Source: Pseudomonadota bacterium | GTDB taxonomy: Bacteria > Pseudomonadota > Alphaproteobacteria > SMXQ01 | Reading direction: 5' to 3' | Assembly: GCA_022562375.1 (NCBI GenBank) | Contig: JADFPK010000073.1 | Span: forward strand, 1 to 8,286 | DNA length: 8,286 bases | Translations under genes and position numbers: made by a program | The notes under the pieces: model-generated | Databases searched by the model: none | Told to the model about the DNA's origin: nothing | The model's input: only the letters and a program-made list of their open reading frames with translations | Shown: positions 1-6,873 of the stretch, piece after piece | How the letters are laid out: each line of letters opens with the position of its first letter | Numbering within the stretch: the stretch's first letter is position 1

Positions 1-1
1 G

Positions 2-181
2 ATCAGCGAAGATCTGGATGAAATCCTCGAGCTCGCCGACCGCATCGTCGTCATGTTCGAGGGCCGGCTGGTTTACGAAACGCCGCGCGAGACCGCCGAC
101 GTCCATGAAATCGGCCGTCACATGGCCGGCTCCGGCGCCGCCGACGGGGCCAATGGCGAAACCGAAGAAGCGACGCCATGA
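2..181 (+). CDS. ABC transporter ATP-binding protein, nucleoside/BMP-type (3' end only)
   Basis: Only the last 59 codons and the stop are in the window; the gene begins to the left of base 1. The visible protein starts ISEDLDEILELADRIVVMFE and then has GRLVYET and, near the end, EIGRHMAGSG. This is the C-terminal end of the second nucleotide-binding half of the double-ATPase ABC proteins (COG3845 type) that energise uptake of nucleosides and related ligands by BMP-type importers at the inner membrane. The position of the switch (H-loop) histidine, ISH in canonical ATPases, is Glu here (ISE). As I recall, that is normal for the second, degenerate half of this family. The stop overlaps the next start codon (ATGA, 178-181), so the transporter is translationally coupled to the amidohydrolase and probably imports its substrate. 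Permease and binding-protein genes are not visible and presumably lie upstream. The exact ligand is unknown. Confidence 0.85.
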   Translation: MSEDLDEILELADRIVVMFEGRLVYETPRETADVHEIGRHMAGSGAADGANGETEEATP

Positions 182-1695
182 CCGCAACGCCCGATCGACA
201 AGTCATCCGGAACGGCCGGCTGCTCGATCCCGAGCGCCGGGTGGTCGAAGCGGCCGACCTCCTGATCGAGGGCGACAGCATCATCGAAACGGGACCGCCG
301 GGACTGGACGCCCCCGACGACGCCGGCGTCATCGACGCGACCGAGCGTCTGCTCATGCCCGGCCTGGTCAACGCCCATACCCACGGCCATGGCAGCCTCG
401 GCAAGGGTTCCGGCGACAAATGGTCGCTCGAACTGCTGCTCAACGCGAGCCCCTGGGTGAGCGGCGGCCTGACGCAGGAAGACAGGTATTTGGCGGCGCG
501 CCTCAACGCCGCCGAGATGGTCCTGAAGGGGTGCACCGCCGCCTACGACATGTTCTTCGAGTTTCCGGCGCCTACCTTGGAGGGCATTTCGGCGGTCGCC
601 CGGGCCTACGCCGAGGTCGGCGTGCGCGCGGTGGTGGCGCCGATGATGGCCGATACCAGCCTCTATCAGGCCATTCCGGGGCTGTTGGAGTCGCTGCCCG
701 AGCCGCACCGGAGTCACGCCGAGAAGTTGCGGGCCGCACCCTGGGAAGAGCATATCGCCGGCTGCCGGGCCTTGATGCAGGAGTGGCCCGTCGACCGCGA
801 GCGCGCGCGGCCGGCCTTGGGCCCGACCATACCGCTTCACTGCACCGACGATTTCATCCGGGCCTGCCGCGATCTCGCCAAGGAGTACGACGTCGGAATC
901 CAGATGCACCTGGCGGAATCCAAGGTGCAAGCCGTCTCCGGCCTGAAGCGTTACGGCAAGACGCTGACCGCCCATCTCGACGATTTGGGGCTGCTCGGCG
1001 CCAACTTCACCGGCGCCCATTGCATCTGGCTCGACGACGACGACTTGAAGATCCTGAGCGACCGCGGCGCTTCCGTCGCCCATAACCCGGGCTCGAACCT
1101 GCGCTTGGGCTCCGGCATCGCGCCGGCCCGCAGGATGCTGGACTTAGGAGTCACCCTTGGCGTCGGCAGCGACGGTTCGGCCTCGGCCGACCACCAGAAC
1201 ATGTTCGAGACGATGCGGATGGCGACGTTTGTCTCCCGGATCGTCGATCCGGATCCGGACACCTGGCTTGGCGCCTGGGAGGTTCTTCAGGCCGCCACCT
1301 TGGGCGGCGCTTCGGTATTGGGGCTGGGCGGTCTCATCGGCCGTCTGGCGCCGGGCTACAAGGCGGACATCGTCTTTCTCGACCTGACAAACGTCAGCTT
1401 CGTGCCCTTGAACGACATCCCCAATCAGATCGTCAACTGCGCGGACAGCAGCGCCGTCGACAGCGTCATGATCGGTGGCCGGATGGTGTTGGAGGGACGC
1501 CGCTTCATCTCGATCGACTTCGACAGGCTCCGTCACGACGTGCAGGCGACGGTCGAGCGGTTGCGCGAGACAAACGCGCCGGCTCATGAACGGATGGAGG
1601 CCATGGCGGCGTTCGTTTCCAGCCACTGCGTTGGCTTGGCGCGCGAGGGCTATCACGTGCACCGGCGTCTCGACGCCGGGCCCGGAACGCAATAG
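178..1695 (+). CDS. Metal-dependent amidohydrolase (deaminase/chlorohydrolase-like, intact active site)
   Basis: This 505-residue amidohydrolase-superfamily protein resembles the aminohydrolase branch (COG0402) that includes SAH/5'-methylthioadenosine deaminase, 8-oxoguanine deaminase and the s-triazine hydrolases. All expected metal and catalytic residues are visible. They are the HxH motif in VNAHTHGHG (H67, H69), the ligand His and acid Glu in MHLAES (H244, E247), the His in AHCIW (H281), and the metal Asp in GVGSDGSAS (D332). HNPGSNLRLGSGIAP at 302-316 is the family's substrate-loop motif. An N-terminal beta-sandwich segment (about 7-62) and a C-terminal one (about 390-440, GYKADIVFLDL) flank the barrel. 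At 505 residues it is somewhat longer than the usual 420-470. The ATG at 178 is chosen because it overlaps the transporter stop as ATGA. It is expected to be cytosolic and to hydrolyse an amino group or similar leaving group from a nitrogen heterocycle; the substrate cannot be assigned. Fold and chemistry are secure, specificity is not. Confidence 0.9.
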   Translation: MTATPDRQVIRNGRLLDPERRVVEAADLLIEGDSIIETGPPGLDAPDDAGVIDATERLLMPGLVNAHTHGHGSLGKGSGDKWSLELLLNASPWVSGGLTQEDRYLAARLNAAEMVLKGCTAAYDMFFEFPAPTLEGISAVARAYAEVGVRAVVAPMMADTSLYQAIPGLLESLPEPHRSHAEKLRAAPWEEHIAGCRALMQEWPVDRERARPALGPTIPLHCTDDFIRACRDLAKEYDVGIQMHLAESKVQAVSGLKRYGKTLTAHLDDLGLLGANFTGAHCIWLDDDDLKILSDRGASVAHNPGSNLRLGSGIAPARRMLDLGVTLGVGSDGSASADHQNMFETMRMATFVSRIVDPDPDTWLGAWEVLQAATLGGASVLGLGGLIGRLAPGYKADIVFLDLTNVSFVPLNDIPNQIVNCADSSAVDSVMIGGRMVLEGRRFISIDFDRLRHDVQATVERLRETNAPAHERMEAMAAFVSSHCVGLAREGYHVHRRLDAGPGTQ

Positions 1696-1705
1696 GGGAG
1701 CGCGA

Positions 1706-2932
1706 ATGGATCTGGTCTTGCGCAATGTCGGACTGGTTGACGGCGACGCGGTTGTTATCGCCGATATCGGCATCGCCGATGGCCGGATCGCCGCCGTCGA
1801 GCCGGGCTTGAACGCCGATGCCGAAGAGATGGACCTCGAGGGCCGTTTCGCGGTTGCCGGATTCGTCGAATCGCACATTCACCTGGACAAGGCCTGCATC
1901 CTGGATCGCTGCAAGGCCGACGAAGGAACGCTCGACGAGGCCATCCGCGAGGTCTCCAAGGCCAAAAAGGCGTTTACGGTGGAAGACATCCGCCAGCGCG
2001 CGGTCCGGACCCTTGAGAAATGCATTCTCCAGGGCACGACCCGCATGCGCACCCACCTGGAGGTCGACCCCGTGATCGGGGTCCAGAGCATCGAGGCCGT
2101 CGTGCCGCTGGTCGCGGAATATCGGTGGGCGATCGATCTGGAAATTTGCGTCTTCCCCCAGGAAGGCCTGCTCAACAATCCCGGCACCGATGACCTGATG
2201 GTCGACGCGCTTCGGCGCGGCGCCACGGTGGTCGGCGGCTGTCCCTACACGGATTCGAATCCGCACGGGCAGATCGATCGGGTTTTCCAGTTGGCGCGGC
2301 AGTTCGACGTCGATATCGACTTCCATCTTGACTTCGATACCAACCCCGAGGGGATGACCGTCGAATACGTTTGCGAACAGACCGAAAAGGCCGGTTGGGG
2401 CGGCCGCGTCGCCATCGGTCATGTCAGTAAGCTTTCGGCCCTCGATCCGGCCCGCCTCAAGGACGTGTCCTCGCGGCTCGCCGATGCCGGCGTCGCCGTT
2501 ACCGTGCTGCCCTCGACGGACCTGTTCCTGATGGGCGCGGACCGCGATCACGACATAGTCCGGGGGGTGGCCCCGGTTCATCGAATGATCGGTGATGGCG
2601 TCAACTGCGCCCTATCCACCAACAACGTGCTCAACCCGTTCACGCCGTTCGGTGACTGTTCGTTGGTTCGGATGGCCAATCTCTACGCCAACATTGGCCA
2701 CATCGGCACCCGGTCCGGGATGCGCGATTGCGTCGATATGGTGACGACACGCCCGGCCCGCCTCCTGCGTCTCCTCGATTACGGCATTAGCGTCGGCAAT
2801 CCGGCGGACATCGTCGTCCTCGATTGCGAGAGTCCGGAAGCCATGGTCCAGGAACTGGCGGCGCCGATGTTCGGCTTCAAGAACGGGCGCCGCACCTTCA
2901 CCCGCAAGCCCCCTGAGTTACACAAACCGTGA
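1706..2932 (+). CDS. Cytosine-deaminase-like amidohydrolase with altered catalytic residues
   Basis: This 408-residue amidohydrolase is collinear over its length with E. coli cytosine deaminase CodA as I recall it. Shared landmarks are ESHIHLDK (metal His H57, H59), FPQEG (150-154), the metal His in DFHLDF (H207), GHVSKLSAL (H239), and a C-terminal DYGISVGNPADIVVLD segment. Two positions differ. CodA HCDE, whose Glu217 is the proton shuttle, is HLDF here (F210). CodA GHDDVFDPW, whose Asp313 is a metal ligand and water activator, is STNNVLNPF here (N306). The protein may therefore not be a deaminase: it could perform another hydrolysis or have a non-catalytic role. The ATG at 1706 is preferred over longer in-frame starts inside the previous gene because GGGGAG at 1695-1700 sits 5 bases before it and the protein begins with the family's first strand (MDLVLRNVGLVDGD). 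It starts 10 bases after the previous stop and ends 7 bases before the next start. Confidence 0.88.
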   Translation: MDLVLRNVGLVDGDAVVIADIGIADGRIAAVEPGLNADAEEMDLEGRFAVAGFVESHIHLDKACILDRCKADEGTLDEAIREVSKAKKAFTVEDIRQRAVRTLEKCILQGTTRMRTHLEVDPVIGVQSIEAVVPLVAEYRWAIDLEICVFPQEGLLNNPGTDDLMVDALRRGATVVGGCPYTDSNPHGQIDRVFQLARQFDVDIDFHLDFDTNPEGMTVEYVCEQTEKAGWGGRVAIGHVSKLSALDPARLKDVSSRLADAGVAVTVLPSTDLFLMGADRDHDIVRGVAPVHRMIGDGVNCALSTNNVLNPFTPFGDCSLVRMANLYANIGHIGTRSGMRDCVDMVTTRPARLLRLLDYGISVGNPADIVVLDCESPEAMVQELAAPMFGFKNGRRTFTRKPPELHKP

Positions 2933-2939
2933 GAGAGAT

Positions 2940-3125
2940 ATGCCGGAGAACAAGCAACAATCAAACAATCTACTGAACTCGCCGCTTCATGTGATCAACG
3001 TCGGGCTCGAAGGATTCGCTCAAGACCTGGAGGATCAGGGCGTTTCCGTCGTTCACGTCGATTGGTCGCCGCCGGCCGGAGGCGATCCGAAGCTGGCGGC
3101 TCTGCTCTCGAAGCTGAGCGGATAG
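2940..3125 (+). CDS. Small stand-alone AllF/FdrA C-terminal-domain protein
   Basis: This 61-residue protein has a polar, Asn/Gln-rich first 13 residues followed by a compact conserved core: LHVINVGLEGF (16-26), VVHVDWSPPAGG (37-48), then KLAALLSKL. The core matches, nearly residue by residue, the last 50 or so residues of E. coli FdrA (AllF) as I recall them (VINIGLRSFA, then VVHYQWSPVAGG, then KLARLLERL). The large AllF protein at 4392-5894 lacks this tail, so the small gene most probably supplies the missing piece of the oxamate carbamoyltransferase complex in trans. It starts 7 bases after the previous stop behind a purine-rich GAGAGAG stretch (2931-2937) and ends 19 bases before allG. No signal peptide or membrane segment is seen. 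Short proteins annotated as FdrA-domain proteins exist elsewhere. The homology is convincing; acting as a subunit is inference. Confidence 0.82.
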   Translation: MPENKQQSNNLLNSPLHVINVGLEGFAQDLEDQGVSVVHVDWSPPAGGDPKLAALLSKLSG

Positions 3126-3128
3126 CTC

Positions 3129-3133
3129 AAAGG
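3129..3133 (+). promoter_or_regulatory. Weak ribosome-binding site before allG
   Basis: AAAGG is the only Shine-Dalgarno-like stretch in the 19-base gap before allG. It lies 11 bases from the allG ATG at 3145, which is long. It lies only 4 bases from an out-of-frame ATG at 3138 that opens a six-codon reading frame ending at 3158, inside allG. Conservation of the AllG N-terminus supports 3145 as the true start. Confidence 0.3.
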
Positions 3134-3144
3134 CCTTATGTCCG

Positions 3145-4395
3145 ATGGAAAAGATTGAAAGCGCGAACCAGGAAGCCTTGCGGCGCATGCTCGCCGGCGA
3201 TCCCGTGCTCGTCGACGTGATTCCCGCGTCCGAAGCCATTCCCGATTTGCGGGAGCATATGATCCTGCACGCCGGTCCGCCGATCGAATGGGACCGCATG
3301 TGCGGCCCGATGCGGGGCGCGGTCACCGGAATCGCGGTATTCGAGGGATGGGCGCCGGACCTGGAGGCGGCCGCCGACATGGCCGCCGCCGGTGAGTTCG
3401 AGTTCCACCCCAACCACCATTTCGATGCGGTCGGCCCGATGACCGGGATGACGACCATGAACCAGCCGGTCATGGTGGTCGAGAACCGGACCTTCGAAAA
3501 CCGAGCCTTTTGCACCATCAACGAGGGGCTAGGCAAAGTCATGCGGTTTGGCGGCAACGACGTCGAGGTACTCGATCGCTTGCGCTGGCTCAGGGACACC
3601 CTCGGCCCCTCCATGGGCCGGGCGCTGCGGGAAATGGACGGCATCCCCCTCAAGAATCTGGTTGCCCGGGGATTGACCATGGGCGATGAGATGCATCAGC
3701 GCAACGTCGGTTGTTCAGGGCTCACCCTGCGGGCCGTGGCGCCGGCCCTGGCCGAAACGTCGTCGGAGGCCGGGTCACTTGTCGAGGCGCTTTCTTTCAT
3801 CGGCGGTAACGATCAGTTTTTCCTCAATATCGCCATGGTCATGGGCAAGGCGATCACGGATCCGGTCAGCGGCATCGAGGGCGCGAGCGTCGTTACCGCC
3901 ATGAGCCGCAACGGCACCGACTTTGGCATCCGGGTCAGCGGCACTGGCGACACTTGGTTCGTGGCTCCCGTCGAAATGCCCGAAGGGCTTTACTTCCCTG
4001 GCTTCACGGCGGCCGACGCCAATCCCGACATGGGGGATTCGACGATCATCGAAACGGTTGGCCTTGGCGGTTTCGCCATGGGCGCCGCCCCGGCGGTCGC
4101 GGGCTTCGTCGGCAGGGGAGCTTCCTCCGAGGCGGCCAACTTCACGCGAACCATGTCGCAGATCACCGTCGGCGAGAACCCGGAATGGACGATTCCCGCC
4201 ATGGATTACATGGGCGTGCCAACCGGCATCGACATCCGTTTGGTCGTCGAGACCGGGTTGGCGCCAACTATTAACACCGGCATCGCCCACAAGGACCCGG
4301 GCGTCGGACAGGTTGGCGCCGGCGTCGTTCGCGCGCCGATGGCCTGCTTCGAGCAGGCCTTGGTGGCGTTTGCCGAAACCATGGGCGTGTCATGA
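3145..4395 (+). CDS. allG: AllG (YlbE, DUF1116), oxamate carbamoyltransferase subunit
   Basis: This 416-residue protein is collinear from end to end with E. coli YlbE/AllG as I recall it, so length and start agree with the family. Conserved blocks include ILHAGPPIEW (41-50), CGPMRGA (53-59), HHFDAVGPMTG (about 92-102), NEGLGKVMRFGG, MGDEMHQRN, NDQFFLN, TAMSRNGTDFGIRVSG, ANPDMGDS and the C-terminal NTGIAHKDPGVGQVGAG. In E. coli AllG acts with AllF and AllH as oxamate carbamoyltransferase, which carries out the phosphorolysis of oxalurate to oxamate and carbamoyl phosphate in the cytosol during anaerobic allantoin use. The individual catalytic role of each subunit is not something I can derive from the sequence. 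No signal peptide is seen. The ribosome-binding site is poor, so translation may depend on coupling to the small upstream gene. The stop overlaps the allF start as ATGA (4392-4395). Family identity is very secure; the physiological carbamoyl substrate here is inferred. Confidence 0.93.
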   Translation: MEKIESANQEALRRMLAGDPVLVDVIPASEAIPDLREHMILHAGPPIEWDRMCGPMRGAVTGIAVFEGWAPDLEAAADMAAAGEFEFHPNHHFDAVGPMTGMTTMNQPVMVVENRTFENRAFCTINEGLGKVMRFGGNDVEVLDRLRWLRDTLGPSMGRALREMDGIPLKNLVARGLTMGDEMHQRNVGCSGLTLRAVAPALAETSSEAGSLVEALSFIGGNDQFFLNIAMVMGKAITDPVSGIEGASVVTAMSRNGTDFGIRVSGTGDTWFVAPVEMPEGLYFPGFTAADANPDMGDSTIIETVGLGGFAMGAAPAVAGFVGRGASSEAANFTRTMSQITVGENPEWTIPAMDYMGVPTGIDIRLVVETGLAPTINTGIAHKDPGVGQVGAGVVRAPMACFEQALVAFAETMGVS

Positions 4396-5894
4396 GCGCC
4401 ACCGTCCTCAATCACGTCCGGAAAGGGTTCTACCTGGATTCGGTTGCCCTCATGCGGCTGTCGCGGACGATCGCCGATATGGACGGCGTCGAAGAAGCGG
4501 CCTTGATGATGGGAACACCCGCCAACAAGCAGATCATGGCCGATGCGGGGCTGTTGGAAAAATCCGGCCATCAGGCCGAAGGCGGCGACCTCGTCGTCGG
4601 CATCCGGGCCCGCAGCGCCAACGCCGCCCAAGCTGCCCTCGCCGAAGCCAGTACGATTCTGGACCGCCCGGCCAACCGCGGCAGAGACCAACAGACATGG
4701 CGCCCGCGGACGATCAGCGGCGCCCGCCGATGGATGCCCGAGGCCAATCTGGCCTTGATTTCCGTACCCGGCGACTTCGCCGCCGCCGAGGCGCGCAAGG
4801 CCTTGCGCGGTGGCTTGAACGTGATGATATTCAGCGACAATGTGACGCTGGAAGACGAAATCGCCCTCAAACGGGAGGCGCGCGACCTTGGGCTTCTCGT
4901 CATGGGGCCGGATTGCGGGACGGCGATCATCAACGGCCAACCGCTAGCCTTCGCCAACAAGGTGCCGCGCGGAGATATCGGTATCGTTGGCGCTTCGGGC
5001 ACGGGCACCCAGGAAGTCTCGTGCTTGATCGCACAAGGCGGCGGGGGCATCTCCCAGGCCATTGGCGTGGGCGGGCGCGATCTCTCGGAAGAGGTCGGCG
5101 GCATCACCACCCTGATGGCGCTCGACGCCCTTGACCAAAACCCCAATACCGGGCAAATCGTCCTGATCTCCAAACCGCCGGCCCGATCGGTGGTCTCGCG
5201 CATCGCCGAACGCATTGCCGCCAGCGGCAAAGCCCACACCGTATGTTTCATCGGCGCCGAAAACGTCAAACTGCCGGATAACGCGACCCTGACGGTCACC
5301 CTCAAGGAGGCGGCCGAAAACGCATTGGGCGGCCGACGAATTGGTGAAGGGTTCAGTGCCTCGGCTCCGGAACGGGCCTTGCCGCTGGAGCGGCGCCAGG
5401 TGCAGGGGCTTTTTACCGGCGGCACGTTGTGTGCGGAAGCGCAGGCCATTTTCCGATCGTACGGCCAACCGGTGTCGTCGAACGCCCCGATTCCCAGCGC
5501 ATCCCACATCGAGAAGGCCGGCAACGCGCACACCATGATCGATCTGGGCGCCGACGAGTACACCCAGGGCAGGCCCCATCCGATGATCGATCCGACCGTG
5601 CGCGACGTGGCTCTCGCCAAGGCTCTGGCAGACCCGTCCACGGGCGTGATCCTGCTGGATATCGTCATTGGCTACGGCGCCCATTCCGATCCGGCCGGTC
5701 ATCTCGTGGGTGTCGTTGGCGCCAACCGACCCGCCGATGGGCCCACCGTTGTCGCCTCGGTCACGGGAACCGACGAAGACCCGCAAGGACGCTCGCGACA
5801 GATCGCGACCCTAGAAACCGCGGGCATCCTGGTCGCGCCATCGAACGCCGACGCCGCCGTACTCGCCCTCGCCCACATCCAAGGGCAGGCCTGA
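4392..5894 (+). CDS. allF: AllF (FdrA) main body, oxamate carbamoyltransferase subunit, lacking the C-terminal tail
   Basis: This 500-residue member of the FdrA/AllF family is related to succinyl-CoA synthetase alpha subunits. Visible order: an N-terminal family-specific region with MMGTPANKQIM (39-49); a Rossmann-like segment with ALISVPGDFAAAEA (121-134), IFSDNVTLEDEI (146-157) and MGPDCGTAIINGQPLAFAN (171-189); a glycine loop IGIVGASGTGTQE (196-208); GVGGRDLSEEVGG (225-237); KPPARSVV (261-268); FTGGTLCAEA (341-350); a GRPHPMIDP motif with His396; LLDIVIGYG (421-429); and VTGTDEDPQ RSRQIATLE around 457-475. E. coli FdrA is about 555 residues. This protein ends at ALAHIQGQA, just where the E. 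coli protein continues into its VIN-GL tail, and that tail is encoded separately at 2940-3125. It is expected to be cytosolic in complex with AllG and AllH. The start overlaps the allG stop (ATGA), indicating coupled translation. The family is certain; the split is seen directly, relative to a recalled E. coli sequence. Confidence 0.93.
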   Translation: MSATVLNHVRKGFYLDSVALMRLSRTIADMDGVEEAALMMGTPANKQIMADAGLLEKSGHQAEGGDLVVGIRARSANAAQAALAEASTILDRPANRGRDQQTWRPRTISGARRWMPEANLALISVPGDFAAAEARKALRGGLNVMIFSDNVTLEDEIALKREARDLGLLVMGPDCGTAIINGQPLAFANKVPRGDIGIVGASGTGTQEVSCLIAQGGGGISQAIGVGGRDLSEEVGGITTLMALDALDQNPNTGQIVLISKPPARSVVSRIAERIAASGKAHTVCFIGAENVKLPDNATLTVTLKEAAENALGGRRIGEGFSASAPERALPLERRQVQGLFTGGTLCAEAQAIFRSYGQPVSSNAPIPSASHIEKAGNAHTMIDLGADEYTQGRPHPMIDPTVRDVALAKALADPSTGVILLDIVIGYGAHSDPAGHLVGVVGANRPADGPTVVASVTGTDEDPQGRSRQIATLETAGILVAPSNADAAVLALAHIQGQA

Positions 5895-5900
5895 GGAGGG
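5894..5900 (+). promoter_or_regulatory. Strong ribosome-binding site of the carbamate kinase gene
   Basis: AGGAGGG begins at the last base of the allF stop codon and lies 4 bases before the ATG at 5905. It is the best Shine-Dalgarno match in the operon, and it suggests that the kinase is translated independently and well. Confidence 0.7.
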
Positions 5901-5904
5901 AGCA

Positions 5905-6873
5905 ATGCCGGGCAAACTCAGGATTCCGGGTAGGCTGCTTGTCGCCATTGGCGGCAACGCCATCCATCCGGAAGACATTGAAGGCACGTCCCGCGAGCAG
6001 AAAGAGATCGCCATCAGTACGGCCGAGGCGCTGCTTCCTTTGGCATTGCTCGACAACGAGTTGGTCATCACCCACGGCAATGGGCCGGTCGTCGGCAAGA
6101 TTCTCATGCGCCAAGTGTTGGCCCGTGACCGCATCGCGCCGATGTCGCTCGATATCTGCGTCGCCCACAGCCAGGGCGGGATCGCCTATTTGTTGATGCA
6201 GGCCATGGAGAACGCGCTTCGCGAGGTCGACAACCCCCGCCATGTCGCATGCCTATTGACCCAAGTGGAGGTCGATCCCGACGACCCGGCTTTCGAGGAT
6301 CCGAGCAAGCCGATCGGCCCGTTCTTTGACGAGGAGGAAGCCAAACGGGTGCAGGCGGAGCTCGGATGGCTCATGAAGGAGGAATCCGGGAGAGGCTGGC
6401 GGCATGTGGTGCCGTCGCCAAAACCGACGCACGTTTGCGATATCTCGCTGGTCCAGGTTCTGGCCCAGCGCGGCACTATCGTCATCGCGGCGGGCGGCGG
6501 CGGTATTCCGGTCATCCGCGGCCCCAAAGGCGTACGCAAAGGGGTGGCCGCGGTTATCGACAAGGATCTGACATCGGCCCATATGGCCAACGTGCTTGGT
6601 ATGGAAATGATGATGGTTCTAACGGCGGTGCCCAAGATCGCCATCAACTTCGGCATGCCGGAACAGCGTTACCTGGATTTGGTCACACTTCGCGAACTCC
6701 GGGCCCTTCATGCCGAGGGCCACTTCCCGCCCGGCAGTATGGGCCCCAAGGTCGAAGCCGCCATTCGGTTCCTGGAAGGAGGCGGCGAGCGCGTGATCGT
6801 CGCCCACCTGGACGAAGCGATGGCGGCATTGCACGGTGAAACCGGCACACACATCGTTCCAGATGATGGATGA
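5905..6873 (+). CDS. allK: Carbamate kinase
   Basis: This 322-residue amino-acid-kinase-fold enzyme has the carbamate kinase signatures in order: LVAIGGNAI (12-20), ITHGNGPVVGK (55-65), AHSQGGIAYLL (87-97), VEVDPDDPAF (121-130), AAGGGGIPVI (195-204), AAVIDKDLTSA (215-225), LTAVPKIAINFG (239-250) and FPPGSMGPKVEAA (274-286). Length is normal for the family. It transfers phosphate from carbamoyl phosphate to ADP, giving ATP and carbamate, which breaks down to ammonia and CO2. Beside allF, allG and allH it corresponds to E. coli YlbK (AllK/ArcC-like), the ATP-forming last step of oxalurate fermentation. No arginine deiminase genes are seen, so the carbamoyl phosphate source is inferred to be the AllFGH reaction. 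A strong AGGAGGG site precedes the ATG. Its 3' end overlaps the start region of allH. Confidence 0.95.
   Translation: MPGKLRIPGRLLVAIGGNAIHPEDIEGTSREQKEIAISTAEALLPLALLDNELVITHGNGPVVGKILMRQVLARDRIAPMSLDICVAHSQGGIAYLLMQAMENALREVDNPRHVACLLTQVEVDPDDPAFEDPSKPIGPFFDEEEAKRVQAELGWLMKEESGRGWRHVVPSPKPTHVCDISLVQVLAQRGTIVIAAGGGGIPVIRGPKGVRKGVAAVIDKDLTSAHMANVLGMEMMMVLTAVPKIAINFGMPEQRYLDLVTLRELRALHAEGHFPPGSMGPKVEAAIRFLEGGGERVIVAHLDEAMAALHGETGTHIVPDDG

Noticed and set aside
18..1085. Plus-strand open frame of 355 codons over the first amidohydrolase
   Set aside because: The translation is an Arg/Gly/Pro-rich shadow, while the +1-shifted frame (178-1695) contains every amidohydrolase motif.
178..1695. Naming the first amidohydrolase as SAH/MTA deaminase, 8-oxoguanine deaminase or a triazine hydrolase
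   Set aside because: The metal site and HNPGSN motif are shared by all of these. Substrate residues cannot be assigned without an alignment, so only the superfamily call is kept.
3923..5134. Plus-strand open frame of 403 codons across the allG/allF junction
   Set aside because: It is out of frame with both clearly conserved proteins and has a low-complexity shadow composition.
4571..5668. Long minus-strand open frame (365 codons) opposite allF
   Set aside because: It lies wholly opposite a well-conserved gene. Its Arg/Ser/Ala-rich translation has no recognisable motif, as expected for shadow frames in GC-rich DNA. The same holds for minus-strand frames at 118-1083, 1505-2581, 1144-1878, 2970-3680, 4206-4940, 4944-5786 and 6683-7654.
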